Position numbers and translations under genes: made by a program
Assembly (NCBI GenBank): GCA_016281605.1
Contig: JAEEJA010000019.1
Location: 34,792 to 98,791, forward strand
Reading direction: 5' to 3'
Origin: Lachnospiraceae bacterium
GTDB lineage: Bacteria; Bacillota; Clostridia; Lachnospirales; Lachnospiraceae
DNA length: 64,000 bases
The notes under the pieces: model-generated
Seen by the model: only the letters and a program-made list of their open reading frames with translations
Told to the model about the DNA's origin: nothing
Database searches by the model: none
Shown: piece after piece, positions 49,111 through 60,162 of the stretch
How positions within the stretch are numbered: position 1 is the first letter of the stretch
Layout: each line of letters starts with the position of its first letter

Positions 49111-49146
49111 TACCTCGGTAGTAAAGTGCTACCGGGGTTTTTTACT
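49111..49146 (+). terminator. Rho-independent terminator
   Basis: acctcggtag-taaagtg-ctaccggggt followed by TTTTTT. Confidence 0.85.
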
Positions 49147-49216
49147 GCTCCAACACAGTTTACAAATGCTATATGTATATGGTAAAATAATAGACAGCAA
49201 TTCAGTGGAGGTTTAT

Positions 49217-49777
49217 ATGGGGTTGAAAATAGTTTCGGAAGACATACTTCCGATTGAAAAAGGGAGATACTTATCTTTTACGGAGTCTACTCTAGCCGTA
49301 CTCGATGAATTTAAAAATGTATTGTTTCGTGATAAATCCGACAACTTTATGCTTCTTTGGAATGAAAAAAAGATAGATAAAAAAGGTAAGCTTCACATAA
49401 GTATAATTATAGATCATAGGAGTTTAGAGTTACATGATCATCTTCAGATTTCTTATGATGAGGCAGAGTTAGAAGAGCTTAAAGCAGAGGATGAGAACTC
49501 AGAATTACCCAAAAGCATATTAAAATTAAATATAGAATCCGGAGAGGAAGAAGAGAGTACATGGGAATATGATTTTATCTTCACAGATAAGGAAAAATTC
49601 ATGAATTTCTCTGAGCGTGTTTGTCCCGGATTAAATCAAAATATTCAGAAAAATTTTTGGCGCGCAATAAGGTATGAAATGGAGGAAAAGCCCACTTCTA
49701 AGCGTACTACATATAAAAAGTGGTGTATGAAAGCAAGAACCCATCATTACAATGCAACTAAAAATAAAGGTTATTAA
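49217..49777 (+). CDS. Hypothetical protein upstream of addBA
   Basis: ATG 49217 after gtggaggt RBS; about 186 aa; no recognised family. Confidence 0.65.
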   Translation: MGLKIVSEDILPIEKGRYLSFTESTLAVLDEFKNVLFRDKSDNFMLLWNEKKIDKKGKLHISIIIDHRSLELHDHLQISYDEAELEELKAEDENSELPKSILKLNIESGEEEESTWEYDFIFTDKEKFMNFSERVCPGLNQNIQKNFWRAIRYEMEEKPTSKRTTYKKWCMKARTHHYNATKNKGY

Positions 49778-49811
49778 CCTATTATAATTTTTGAAAGAGA
49801 GAATTTAAAAA

Positions 49812-52800
49812 ATGGGTAAATTACATTTAATATTCGGAAAACCACAAAGTGGAAAAAGCACTTATATTGTTGATAAAATTATAGATGATTCGAAAAAAAC
49901 AGGAAAAGAATATAAGAGAAGATTTGTTATAGTTCCTGAGAGCTTTTCTCATAGTATGGAAAAAAAGTTTATAGAAAAAACTGAGGGCAGAGGTCTTATG
50001 TTTACCGAGGTCCTCAGTTTTTCGCGTCTTTCCTATCGACTTTTTACAGAACTTGGTCACTCAAACGAAACTGTTTTGGATGATATTAATCAAAATATGC
50101 TCATAAGATATTTAATTATTAAAAAAGAGAAAGAGCTCTTATATTTTAAAAATAATGCAAGAATTAATGGGATAGTTTTTGAAATAACGGATCTTATCGA
50201 TGAGTTTAAAAATTATGGTTATGATTCTGATGATCTATCAAAAATCATAGAGTCTATGGAGAAGGATGATGATACTCCGGCTTCGCTTTGTATGCGCCTG
50301 AGAGATGTTTGCCTTATTTTTAAAAGCTATGAAGAATACTTAAAAGAAAAGAAGATGCGTCCAAGTAACAGCTCTCTTGAACTTCTCTATAAGCTTTTAA
50401 GTAAAAGAGATGATAATCAAAAGCTTCTCCCTTGTACATTGATAGATGGTGCAGACATATATATAGACGGATTTATGGGATTTATGTATTATCAGTTTGA
50501 GATAATACAAAATCTGCTCGAAAGATGTAATAATGTTTATATAACATTTTCAACCAATCAAAGAATAGTAAGCGGATATTGCGATAAGATTTTTGATCCT
50601 GTAAAGCATACTGTAGATCGCATAGTCAAAAGCGCATCCGAGATAATTGATGTAGAAGATATATCAGTGGAAATAACCGAAAAGGACAACTCTGATGATA
50701 GTAATGAATTTGATTTCTTACGCGAAAGGCTTTTCAGAAGAGGTAAAAAGAGCTTTAACAGTGTGAATAAAAATATTTTTATCAACAGTTTTAAAACAGC
50801 AGAAGATGAGGTAAAATTTCTTATTAAAAATATAAAAAATATTCTTATCAAAGAGAAGAATAATGGAATTCACTATACAGATATTGCTATTATTTCAGGA
50901 GATGTAGATAATTATGCTCATTTAATCAAAAGAAGTTTTTCTTCACATAGCATTCCTGTATTTATAGATAAAAAAGTTCCTTTGGCAGAAAACGTGCTAT
51001 TTCGATTTACGTCTGATATCATACGTATGATTGAGCTGGATCTTGATACTTCTTATGTATGTAGAATACTAAAAGGTCCTTTTTTAGAGTTTAATGAAAA
51101 TGAGGTTGATGAACTGGAAAATATGCTTCTTGCTACCGGTAAAAGAGGTTACTCTATATGGCAGAAGGAGTGGACTATGGAGGGAATAGAGCCGGAAGGT
51201 CAATCAGAGAATAAAGAGGTACTAAATCCGGATGAAGAGGATAATGAGTTTAAAGATGAAAAGGATTTTAAAGAAAATCCCGAGATTACAAGACAAAAAT
51301 TTATGGACATTTTCGGTGAAATCATAAAAAAACTTCATACCGGAAAGCATACCATCGGTTTTTATATAGACAATCTATTAACTCTTTTTGATTCTCTTAA
51401 AATAAAGGAAAAGCTTGAATCTTTGCGATCAGATGCAGAAAAAGCTCTTGATTTAGAAAAAGAGAATCAGTTTCATCAGGCTTATCCCATACTACTTAGT
51501 CTTTTTGAATCCATGAAACTTTTATTAGGTGATACAGAGTGTACATTAAGAGAGTTTTATGACATATATATAGGAGGAATAGAGAGGGCCTCGATAGGAG
51601 CGCTTCCCGAAAAGGATGGCATACTTTTTGGTGACGCAGTAAGTTCAAAGCTTGATAGTGTAAAGTATCTCTTTGTGATTGGCACCAATGATTGTTTCAT
51701 ACCGGGAAGTCGTATGGGAGGAGGCATAATAAATGAATCAGAAAGAGAATATATAGCATCAAAGGAGTTTGAAGGAAGACCAGTTAAGTTATCTCCCGGA
51801 GTATATGAAAAAAACAAAGAAGATGAATATAAGCTTTTTATAAATCTTTCAAAAGCAACAAAAAAGCTTTATATATCTTACTTTATGAACGATGCGGAAG
51901 GAAAAGCTGCTAACCCGGCTTTTGTAATTAACAGATTAATTAGTATATTTCCGGAAGCAGAAAAGTCATATGCAAAAAGTTTACCTGAAGAAATCCTCTA
52001 CGATGACTTTGGAAAGACCTATCTTTTGAATAGCATCAGAAATTATCGTGCCGGAGCCCAAGAGTTAGTTGACACATATATAGAGGCAGTTAAAACCGGT
52101 TTTTCCGAAGAAATAATAGATGAGTGGAATGATAAGGTTATAATCGGAGATAATATGGAAAAAATAGATAAAGACACTATAGAAGAGCTTTATAAGGATA
52201 AGGAATTTAGTATATCCCAGTTAGAGAGTCTCGCTGCATGTCCATATAGTTATCTTTTATCATATGGCATCGGTCTTAAGGAGAGAGCGATTCACAGGAT
52301 TGACCCCATAATTATCGGAAATATCATACACAGCGCCTTGAATAATCTTGTGAGATCCATGAAAAAAAATCGAGGGGATTTTGCTACATTTGATGATGAT
52401 GATTTTAGCATTCATGCGAATTCAGCCTTTGATAAAACCTGTGAAGAAATAAAAAATCCAGGACTGTTTGAGGGAAAGAGAGGGCAGGCAACTCTCAAAA
52501 GATTCAAGGATGTTTTTCTTAGAAATGTTTATGCCATAAGAGAGCAGATGAAGGCAGGAAACTATAAAACCGAAGGAAGCGAAGTTATATATGAGATTGA
52601 TTCACCCATACCTCTTAAAGCGGTAATTGACAGGGTAGATACAGCAGAGGGTGTATATGAGGATATGAAAACCGGAGAAAAACAGGATGCACTCTTTATT
52701 AGGATTACAGATTATAAAACCGGAAATAAAAAGGTTTCGTTATCAGATTTGTTTTACGGATTACAGCTTCAGATGGTTGTATATATGAAATCAAGTATGG

Positions 52801-53333
52801 AAAAACTTGAAAAAAAGGCGAAAAATAAGATAATCATGCCTGCCGGTGTATTTTACTATAATATTAAGGATGATTTTACGGAAAACGGAGAAGAAGATAT
52901 GAGGTCTGAAGGACTATTTGAAAAAAGTCCATCTACCATAAAGACATTTGATAATTCTTTAGTATACACAAATGGCGATACCGGTTTTAGATATGCAGAA
53001 AAAGCAAAGTCACAGGTGATTAAATTTACTACAACTAAGGAGGGGGAGCCTGACTCTTATACAAAGGCAAATATAGTTGATAAAGAAGAAATGGAAGAGC
53101 TTATAAGGTATGCGGATAGGAAAATAACCGAATTAGCTCAGAAAAGAAATAATGGCGATATAGAAACTTATCCCTTTATGCATATGGATAATCAAAATAA
53201 GCCTTCAGGTAAAGCATGTGATTATTGTCTCTACAATTCTGTATGCGGATTTGATAAGGAAAGCAATGGGTACAATGTTCATAAAGATGTGAAAAATCAG
53301 ATTGCTTTGGATATGATAAAAAAATCACTATAA
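49812..53333 (+). CDS. addB: ATP-dependent helicase/nuclease subunit B
   Basis: GKPQSGKSTYIVDKI Walker A; PDEXK nuclease ITDYKTGNKKVSLSDLFYGLQLQMVVYM; Fe-S cysteines CDYCLYNSVC and LAACPYSYLL. Confidence 0.95.
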   Translation: MGKLHLIFGKPQSGKSTYIVDKIIDDSKKTGKEYKRRFVIVPESFSHSMEKKFIEKTEGRGLMFTEVLSFSRLSYRLFTELGHSNETVLDDINQNMLIRYLIIKKEKELLYFKNNARINGIVFEITDLIDEFKNYGYDSDDLSKIIESMEKDDDTPASLCMRLRDVCLIFKSYEEYLKEKKMRPSNSSLELLYKLLSKRDDNQKLLPCTLIDGADIYIDGFMGFMYYQFEIIQNLLERCNNVYITFSTNQRIVSGYCDKIFDPVKHTVDRIVKSASEIIDVEDISVEITEKDNSDDSNEFDFLRERLFRRGKKSFNSVNKNIFINSFKTAEDEVKFLIKNIKNILIKEKNNGIHYTDIAIISGDVDNYAHLIKRSFSSHSIPVFIDKKVPLAENVLFRFTSDIIRMIELDLDTSYVCRILKGPFLEFNENEVDELENMLLATGKRGYSIWQKEWTMEGIEPEGQSENKEVLNPDEEDNEFKDEKDFKENPEITRQKFMDIFGEIIKKLHTGKHTIGFYIDNLLTLFDSLKIKEKLESLRSDAEKALDLEKENQFHQAYPILLSLFESMKLLLGDTECTLREFYDIYIGGIERASIGALPEKDGILFGDAVSSKLDSVKYLFVIGTNDCFIPGSRMGGGIINESEREYIASKEFEGRPVKLSPGVYEKNKEDEYKLFINLSKATKKLYISYFMNDAEGKAANPAFVINRLISIFPEAEKSYAKSLPEEILYDDFGKTYLLNSIRNYRAGAQELVDTYIEAVKTGFSEEIIDEWNDKVIIGDNMEKIDKDTIEELYKDKEFSISQLESLAACPYSYLLSYGIGLKERAIHRIDPIIIGNIIHSALNNLVRSMKKNRGDFATFDDDDFSIHANSAFDKTCEEIKNPGLFEGKRGQATLKRFKDVFLRNVYAIREQMKAGNYKTEGSEVIYEIDSPIPLKAVIDRVDTAEGVYEDMKTGEKQDALFIRITDYKTGNKKVSLSDLFYGLQLQMVVYMKSSMEKLEKKAKNKIIMPAGVFYYNIKDDFTENGEEDMRSEGLFEKSPSTIKTFDNSLVYTNGDTGFRYAEKAKSQVIKFTTTKEGEPDSYTKANIVDKEEMEELIRYADRKITELAQKRNNGDIETYPFMHMDNQNKPSGKACDYCLYNSVCGFDKESNGYNVHKDVKNQIALDMIKKSL

Positions 53334-53417
53334 AAATAGAAATATTTATCAGGAAGTAAAAGGAAAAAAGCATCAAAAAGTGCTTATGAATTATAAAAAT
53401 CGATATGGAGGAGAATA

Positions 53418-56400
53418 GTGGCAGAGTGGAATGAAAATCAAAAAAGAGTAATAGATTGGAGAAATGCAAACCTCCTTGTATCTGCGGCAGCAGGTTCCGG
53501 AAAAACAGCAGCTCTTATAGAGCGTATAGTAAGGATGATAATTGAGGATAAGTTAGATGTAGATAATCTTATTGTCGTTACATTTACCAAGGCTGCTGCA
53601 GGAGAGATGAAGGAAAGACTTGAGAAGGAGCTTTTAAATCAGATATCATTACTGGACGCAGATGCGGATCATAAGTTAATAGAGAGACTTGAAAAGCAGA
53701 TAACCATGACTAATTCTGCTCAGATTTGTACTATCGACAGCTTTTGTAAATTTATAATTAATAATTATTTCTATGAGTGTGAGGGACTTGATCCAAGTGT
53801 ATCGATTTTAGATGAAGATGAGGGGGTGCTTCTACTCGATAAAGCGCTTGAAAAGACAATTGATAAAAGATATGAGGATGAGGATAGTGAAGAACTTGAT
53901 AACATAATCAATTGCCTTTCGGGATGGAAGGATATAAGTGGTTTTAAAGGCTTGATTGTAAAGCTTTACAGACAAATACTTACAAATCCTGTTCCTGAAA
54001 AGTTATTAAGAGATATAGAGTGCTTTTATGATATAGAGTCCGAAAATTGGGACAGACTCTATAATACCGACTCTGATAATTATATATATAATCCGGATAA
54101 TTGGATGGAAAATCTTATCGATGATGTATGTTCGTCTGTCAAGACGTGTATTTCTATGGCGGAAAAGGCGAAGGAAAAGCTGGAAGGGTATGAGTGCTTC
54201 AATAAGAACATAGATTTAATTGAAAATGATATAAACAAGTTAAAACTAATATTAAAGTCAGATAATGATAGAGGTAAACCAACATTTAACGAGTTATATG
54301 ATAGATTAGAATCTACTTCCTTTGATAGATTTACGACGTCCAGAAATCTTAATGATGAAGAAAAAAAAGCAAAGGATGATGCTAAAAAGTATCGTGATTA
54401 TTATGCTCTCTCCTCCGGAAAGATAAATGTAATTACAAATGATTACTTTATGCTTTCTTTTGAAGAATTAAAAGAATCACTTATGCATGAAAGAAGCTTT
54501 GTTAATGCAATTATAAAAACTCTAAGAACTCTTCATGAAGAGTTTAGTCGTCTTAAGCATGATAATACTGTTATGGACTTTAATGATATAGAGCATATTG
54601 CATTAAGTATTCTTACGGTCGAAGATAATGAAGGCAATCTAAAACCCTCTTTAATTGCTCGTGATTTAGGGAAAAAGTATACTCATATAATGATAGATGA
54701 ATATCAGGACAGTAATCTTTTACAGGAAGCAATTCTTATGTCCATAAAAGGTGAAACTGTATCTAAAAGACCTTTCGTATTCATGGTAGGAGATGTAAAG
54801 CAAAGTATATACAGCTTTAGGTCAGCCAGGCCCGACCTCTTTATAAAAAAGTATGATACCTATGAGAAAGAAAATGAATATATTGAAAAGGCTGATAGTT
54901 CTCGTGAAGGTAAGGAGATTCTTATAAATCTTGATAGAAATTATCGAAGTCGTGAAAATGTACTGGAAACATCTAATACTATATTTAGTAAGCTGATGAC
55001 AAAGAACTTTGGAGGAATAGATTATGATGATTCTGCCTCTCTTAAGTACGGCGGACTGTATGGCGAAAGAGATAATCTGTATAACTCTGAACTAATGCTT
55101 GTAGATACAACAGTAGTTAGAGATGATAATGATAATTTATTTACAAAAGCACAGGCAATGGCAGCAGCTATCGGAAAGAGAATTTATGAATTGATGTCCG
55201 ATGAATCGATGCTTATTTCTGATAGAGATGAAGATAATAATCCTGTTAAAAGAAGAGTTTGCTATAAGGATATCGTGATACTGTTAAGAAGCACTTCGTC
55301 ATTTGCAGAGCAGTATAAAAAGACACTTGAAGAGATGGGGATTCCGGTTATTAGTGAGAGTAAAACCGGATTTTTTGAGGCCCATGAAATTCAAAACCTG
55401 ATTTCATATCTTAAAATAATTGATAATCCTTTGCAGGATATCCCTCTTGCAAATGTACTTAAGTCATCATTTGTAGGTATAAGTGAACATACATTGGCAA
55501 ATATCAGAATAATAGCAAAAGAAGAAAGATATTATTATCATGCTCTTCTTAGGTATGTAGATACCTATAAGGATGATAAACGGAGAAAAGAAATACCTAA
55601 GCTTTTAATCTTTTTAGAGAAACTTGCACTTTACCGAAAAAAAGCAAAGACAACCGATGTCTATGAAATATTATATGATTTATATTATACAGAGGGGTAT
55701 TATGATCTTTGTACAGTTCAGAAAGATGGAGAAAAAAAACAGGCAAACCTTGATGCACTTCTGAAGAAAACTTATAGCTTTATATCAAGTGGAAGCAGAA
55801 GTATATATGAATATGTAGATTTTATAGATAGTCTAAAAAGCGGTAATATTGACATGGGAGAAGCGGGTCTTATGGGAGAAGGAAGCGATGCTGTAAGAAT
55901 AATGACCATACATAAGAGTAAGGGTCTGGAATTTCCTATAGTTTTTGTTTCAAATCTTGGAAATGATTTTAATCTAAAAGACTCCGGTGATAAGTGTATA
56001 ATAGATGATAAATACGGGCTTGGAGTAGATGATTTTAATTACGATCTTCATACTAAAAAAACTTTTACATTTAAAAAGTACCTTGCCCAAAGAACAAAGA
56101 AGCTTTCTAAGGAAGAAGAGCAAAGAGTACTTTATGTAGCACTTACCAGAGCTAAAGAAAAACTTATAATGGTTGGTGATTTTAGAGCCGGCTTAAAAGA
56201 GGATAAAGAAATTGCAGATTCGTATACTGAATTATTTGATAAGCATGCTCAAGCTTATTTGACAGATTATAAGGAGCTTGAATCCAAGTCCAACTATCTG
56301 GACTGGATACTTGGATGTTTCTATGAGGAAATAGATTTTATGCCGCTGGTTTCTGCCTATGTTGAACAGTTAAGTATATACAGACTTCATAGTGATAAAT

Positions 56401-57296
56401 CCACATTAAGAGCTGATAAACTTGATTTAATGTATGAGTATCCAAGTCTTTCCATAAGGATACTGCATAGAGATAATGTTTTAGAGTATGATTCAACAAA
56501 GGCTACAGATGAAAAAAAGAGAAAAGAGAGTAAAACTAAGATATTTGATGAAAGCATAAGTTTGCAGATAGTAAAGCTTTTAAGAGCTCAAAGGGATTAT
56601 CACTATCCATATGAAGAAGAAAGGCTTACAAAGGCAAAGAAAAGCGTTTCAGAACTAAAGAATACTTCATATCAAAGTGAAGGCTTTACATTGATGCATA
56701 GTGATTTCGAAGAAAACTATCCTACGACTGCGCTGAAGCAAATAGATAACAGTAGTATAGATGGGGCTTCTCTCGGAACTCTTTACCATATCTTTATGTT
56801 TGATTTTGATTTTACTCATGCAAAAGATTATCAGGATGAAGCATATATAGAGAGTTGCATAGAGAAACTTATAAAAAAAGAGGTAATTACAAAAGAGCAG
56901 GCAGATAACCTTGATAAGAAAAAGTTTGTATCGCTGTCCCAAAATTCGGACTACTCATTAATTGAACGAATAATGAGCGCTGCTGTAAAAGGGAAGTGCT
57001 TTAAAGAGCAGCCCTTTTTGAAAGAATATGTGATAGATGGTAAAAAAACAATAGTTCAGGGTATCATAGATCTTTTCTTTGTAGACGATGACGGAGAACT
57101 AATACTTATAGATTATAAGACAGATAAGATGTCAGGTAATCCAAATTGGTTTAAAAATAAACTTATCGACAGGTATAAGGAGCAGTTTAAATATTACTCT
57201 GAAGCTCTCGAAGGTCTCCTTAAAAAAAGAGTGAAGGAGATGTATATATATTCCTTCACTCTGGATAAATTTATAAATGTAACAATCGATAATTAG
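53418..57296 (+). CDS. addA: ATP-dependent helicase/nuclease subunit A
   Basis: VSAAAGSGKTAALIERI, IMIDEYQDSN, VGDVKQSIYSFRSARPDLF, IMTIHKSKGLEFPIVFVSNLG; nuclease LILIDYKTDKM; GTG start after ggaggag. Confidence 0.96.
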   Translation: MAEWNENQKRVIDWRNANLLVSAAAGSGKTAALIERIVRMIIEDKLDVDNLIVVTFTKAAAGEMKERLEKELLNQISLLDADADHKLIERLEKQITMTNSAQICTIDSFCKFIINNYFYECEGLDPSVSILDEDEGVLLLDKALEKTIDKRYEDEDSEELDNIINCLSGWKDISGFKGLIVKLYRQILTNPVPEKLLRDIECFYDIESENWDRLYNTDSDNYIYNPDNWMENLIDDVCSSVKTCISMAEKAKEKLEGYECFNKNIDLIENDINKLKLILKSDNDRGKPTFNELYDRLESTSFDRFTTSRNLNDEEKKAKDDAKKYRDYYALSSGKINVITNDYFMLSFEELKESLMHERSFVNAIIKTLRTLHEEFSRLKHDNTVMDFNDIEHIALSILTVEDNEGNLKPSLIARDLGKKYTHIMIDEYQDSNLLQEAILMSIKGETVSKRPFVFMVGDVKQSIYSFRSARPDLFIKKYDTYEKENEYIEKADSSREGKEILINLDRNYRSRENVLETSNTIFSKLMTKNFGGIDYDDSASLKYGGLYGERDNLYNSELMLVDTTVVRDDNDNLFTKAQAMAAAIGKRIYELMSDESMLISDRDEDNNPVKRRVCYKDIVILLRSTSSFAEQYKKTLEEMGIPVISESKTGFFEAHEIQNLISYLKIIDNPLQDIPLANVLKSSFVGISEHTLANIRIIAKEERYYYHALLRYVDTYKDDKRRKEIPKLLIFLEKLALYRKKAKTTDVYEILYDLYYTEGYYDLCTVQKDGEKKQANLDALLKKTYSFISSGSRSIYEYVDFIDSLKSGNIDMGEAGLMGEGSDAVRIMTIHKSKGLEFPIVFVSNLGNDFNLKDSGDKCIIDDKYGLGVDDFNYDLHTKKTFTFKKYLAQRTKKLSKEEEQRVLYVALTRAKEKLIMVGDFRAGLKEDKEIADSYTELFDKHAQAYLTDYKELESKSNYLDWILGCFYEEIDFMPLVSAYVEQLSIYRLHSDKSTLRADKLDLMYEYPSLSIRILHRDNVLEYDSTKATDEKKRKESKTKIFDESISLQIVKLLRAQRDYHYPYEEERLTKAKKSVSELKNTSYQSEGFTLMHSDFEENYPTTALKQIDNSSIDGASLGTLYHIFMFDFDFTHAKDYQDEAYIESCIEKLIKKEVITKEQADNLDKKKFVSLSQNSDYSLIERIMSAAVKGKCFKEQPFLKEYVIDGKKTIVQGIIDLFFVDDDGELILIDYKTDKMSGNPNWFKNKLIDRYKEQFKYYSEALEGLLKKRVKEMYIYSFTLDKFINVTIDN

Positions 57297-57306
57297 TAAC
57301 TTTTTT

Positions 57307-57339
57307 CAGTCGGAGAGACAATTTCCGGCTGTTTTTTTT
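57307..57339 (+). terminator. Rho-independent terminator after addA
   Basis: cagtcggaga-gacaa-tttccggctg followed by TTTTTTTT. Confidence 0.75.
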
Positions 57340-57344
57340 GTGTC

Positions 57345-59678
57345 CTACTCATCACTAATACGTTTATTTACGATATTATAAATCATACTGATAGCAAAAC
57401 AAAGAATACCGCTTATAAGGAAGCAAAGAGCTCTTGTTATGGTACTTCTGTATTCAATATCAACCACCATAAGCTTTATAATACTTATAAAGGAGAGGGC
57501 AAGTCCATAATAACGAAGTGCTTTATACTTCCAAATAAAACCGCCTAGTATCGAGATTATTGAAAAGACAAAGCAACATATACTTATCAGGTAACCCGGA
57601 GTTTCAAAAGAAAACAGTATGCATATCATAAGGACTGTAAATTTTAAGCCTACATATATACCGAAGATAACATTTTTTCGATCTTGCAAAAGGTTATGTG
57701 CATTTACCATGAAGATTCCTACACCTGTTATGATATAGAGGAAGTGAAGAAAATCATCGTCTGAGTCATATATAAGTGCCATAAGCAGGGCAAACATCAG
57801 TATTGCATTTATTATACAGGTAACTACTCTTATAGCAATGTGTGTCTTGACTAAATGCATGGAAAAACCGGTTTTATTTACATACGTATTTAGGACTCCC
57901 GCAAAAAGGATAATCATGTAAAGTGCTATTTCTTCATCTATGATATCATTATTGGCAAAACATGCAAATATCGCAATTACAGCAGCACACTGAAAGATAT
58001 GGAAGATGATTTTAATAACTGTGTGTTCCTCGCCCATCTTTGACTTATTAGCAATAATCATCATTACATTGTAAAGGATTACAATTATCAAAAGGGCAAA
58101 TGCTTTATATATTGGATTTATATCGGTATTAAATATAAATACAAAGGATAAAAGCAGGGAAGAAAGCTTATATCGCATATCCTTCTTTACATATCCCATT
58201 ATCATAAAAGGAAGTGCAATTAATATACATCCTGTGTTTTTCTGTAAGGGAAGTATGAGGTTTGAGCTTATACATATTCCAAGAGTTGTAAATATGTATA
58301 GGATAATCATATCCGGTTTATAAAGCTCTTTCTTTTCATTCCTGTAATCATACTCTATGTAGATAAGTAAGATTATTGGAAGTGCTATACCGATTAGACC
58401 GGAAACAGTAGAGCGGGTATCCGAATTTTCGAAAAGGTACTGTGCAGGTATGGTTGTAATAACACCCGCCAGAATATAGTAAATAATGGAGAAAAGACCT
58501 TTAAGCTTTTCTCTTTTAAACTGTATCAGTAAAATCATAACCAAAAGGTATATGATAAGAGCTATAGCAGAGTAAGCCAGGGGGTGCGCAAGAGAAAGAT
58601 TACCGAGATTTATAAGTTCATCTATCCTAGAGTACCCTTCTCCCAAATAAGAGTGTGTCGAGTAAAATATATATGAAACAGTTGACACTATTAGCTTACC
58701 AAGAAGAATGGAACAGCTTATAATATTTGTAATGTGATTTATTATGGTATGTTTTGTGTCATTCATCAGCATGATAATATAAACCATGCTGCCAACTATA
58801 AAGTAGATAGTTAATATAAATATGTTTAAGGCAGAGCCTGAGGTTACACCAAATGCAACAGATACCAGTAATCCTGCCTGACCTATGATATGAAATACAC
58901 CTGACTCTTTTACAGCAAAGTAAATCGTTGCAAATATCCATAAAAGAAGCATGATATATAAAACATAGTTATTCAGTGCATGGAAGTATACATTGCTCAG
59001 AAAAAGTGTTATAAATACTGCTCCGCAGCCGCAACCTGCTATAGCCAGACCGAAGGTATCATAGCGGGTCTTCTTTATGATTGCAAAGCCACCTAAAAGC
59101 AGTGTGAAGCTAAAGACAAACAGCAGTCCTACTTTGAGACCGGTTGTAAGGTAATCTGAAACTACCGTAGCAAAGAGGATAAGGCTTATAAATATAAGTA
59201 TGGATGCAGAAACTGCCATTATCCTGCCGCCTAGCTTTGATTCCATAGTCTCTTTCTGGGGTTTGCTAACACCCGAAGAAGGAGTTGGATACGAAGTCGG
59301 ATACCTGGTCGGTGACTGTGCCTGTGCCGATGCCGGGGTGGGCTGTGCCTGTGTCGGCGTCGGAGTAGGAGTAGACTGTGCTTGTGCCGATGCCATGGTA
59401 GGCTGTGCCGTCGACGGAGTAGGAGTAGGTTGTGCTTGTGTAGGAGAAGACGAATAATAAGATGTATCCGGAACAGTATAGGATGGAGTAGGTACAGTAG
59501 TAGGAGTGGATTCAGGTGTTACTGCTTCATCAGTCTCCATATTATCCAGAGCATTTTTTAAAGAATTGAGCTCTATGGAGATGCGATTTATCCCCATTTT
59601 AAGGGACATCAATTCATCTTCTGCCATTTTTATCCTATTTTTTAAGTTTTCTTTAGAATCTATATTTTGATCAGGCAT
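57345..59678 (-). CDS. Large polytopic membrane protein (DUF2339-like) with N-terminal coiled coil and P/T/Q repeat linker
   Basis: ESKLGGRIMAVSASILIFISLILFATVV then about 20 TM segments; preceding AQAQPTPTPSTAQPTMASAQAQSTPTPTPTQAQPTPASAQAQ. Confidence 0.75.
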   Translation of the reverse strand: MPDQNIDSKENLKNRIKMAEDELMSLKMGINRISIELNSLKNALDNMETDEAVTPESTPTTVPTPSYTVPDTSYYSSSPTQAQPTPTPSTAQPTMASAQAQSTPTPTPTQAQPTPASAQAQSPTRYPTSYPTPSSGVSKPQKETMESKLGGRIMAVSASILIFISLILFATVVSDYLTTGLKVGLLFVFSFTLLLGGFAIIKKTRYDTFGLAIAGCGCGAVFITLFLSNVYFHALNNYVLYIMLLLWIFATIYFAVKESGVFHIIGQAGLLVSVAFGVTSGSALNIFILTIYFIVGSMVYIIMLMNDTKHTIINHITNIISCSILLGKLIVSTVSYIFYSTHSYLGEGYSRIDELINLGNLSLAHPLAYSAIALIIYLLVMILLIQFKREKLKGLFSIIYYILAGVITTIPAQYLFENSDTRSTVSGLIGIALPIILLIYIEYDYRNEKKELYKPDMIILYIFTTLGICISSNLILPLQKNTGCILIALPFMIMGYVKKDMRYKLSSLLLSFVFIFNTDINPIYKAFALLIIVILYNVMMIIANKSKMGEEHTVIKIIFHIFQCAAVIAIFACFANNDIIDEEIALYMIILFAGVLNTYVNKTGFSMHLVKTHIAIRVVTCIINAILMFALLMALIYDSDDDFLHFLYIITGVGIFMVNAHNLLQDRKNVIFGIYVGLKFTVLMICILFSFETPGYLISICCFVFSIISILGGFIWKYKALRYYGLALSFISIIKLMVVDIEYRSTITRALCFLISGILCFAISMIYNIVNKRISDE
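59284..59450. repeat. Degenerate tandem repeat encoding the P/T/Q/A linker
   Basis: Recurrent ggctgtgcctgtg / gtcggagtaggagtag / gcttgtgccgatgcc units. Confidence 0.7.
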
Positions 59679-59993
59679 AGATAATCCTCCACTTTTTTTA
59701 TTTCCGATTGTCTGAGATAATTCTTAGCTTGCTTATCTACTGATTATAATTGTTAAAATGTGTAATTGCAAGAATATTTACCTTTCGGTCTGTTTCGAAC
59801 TTTTTTTCAGTAAAAAACTTCAAAATTATTAAAAAAGACTTGAAAAATTCTAAAAAAAGTATAAAATAATAAATATATATGTGATCTTGAATAAAAATAA
59901 AAAAATTATATTGTTAATAATATGATACAATTATACAAAATCAAAAAGAATAAAGATGGAAGATGTATAATTGTATTTGTATTTATTCTTATA

Positions 59994-60031
59994 TGTAAGC
60001 AGGTATCGTGGAATTTATTTACCGGCTTACA
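59994..60031 (+). other. Stem-loop in the long upstream region of the CTLD protein
   Basis: TGTAAGCAGGTA / TACCGGCTTACA, 11 of 12 paired. Confidence 0.45.
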
Positions 60032-60162
60032 TTTGATGTTATAATGCGTATTATCGGGGGTTTTCATAGGAAGATTTTATCGGGAGAATCCATAAAGATA
60101 GTAAATCACTTTTAATCAGTTAATCTACTTTTTTAAATCAAAACATTTTTAGGAGGAAGAGT

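Noticed and set aside
59200-59457. 85-aa plus-strand ORF rich in DCACADAGVGCACVGVGVGV
   Set aside because: Antisense reading of the P/T/Q repeat linker of the minus-strand DUF2339-like gene; no RBS or promoter.
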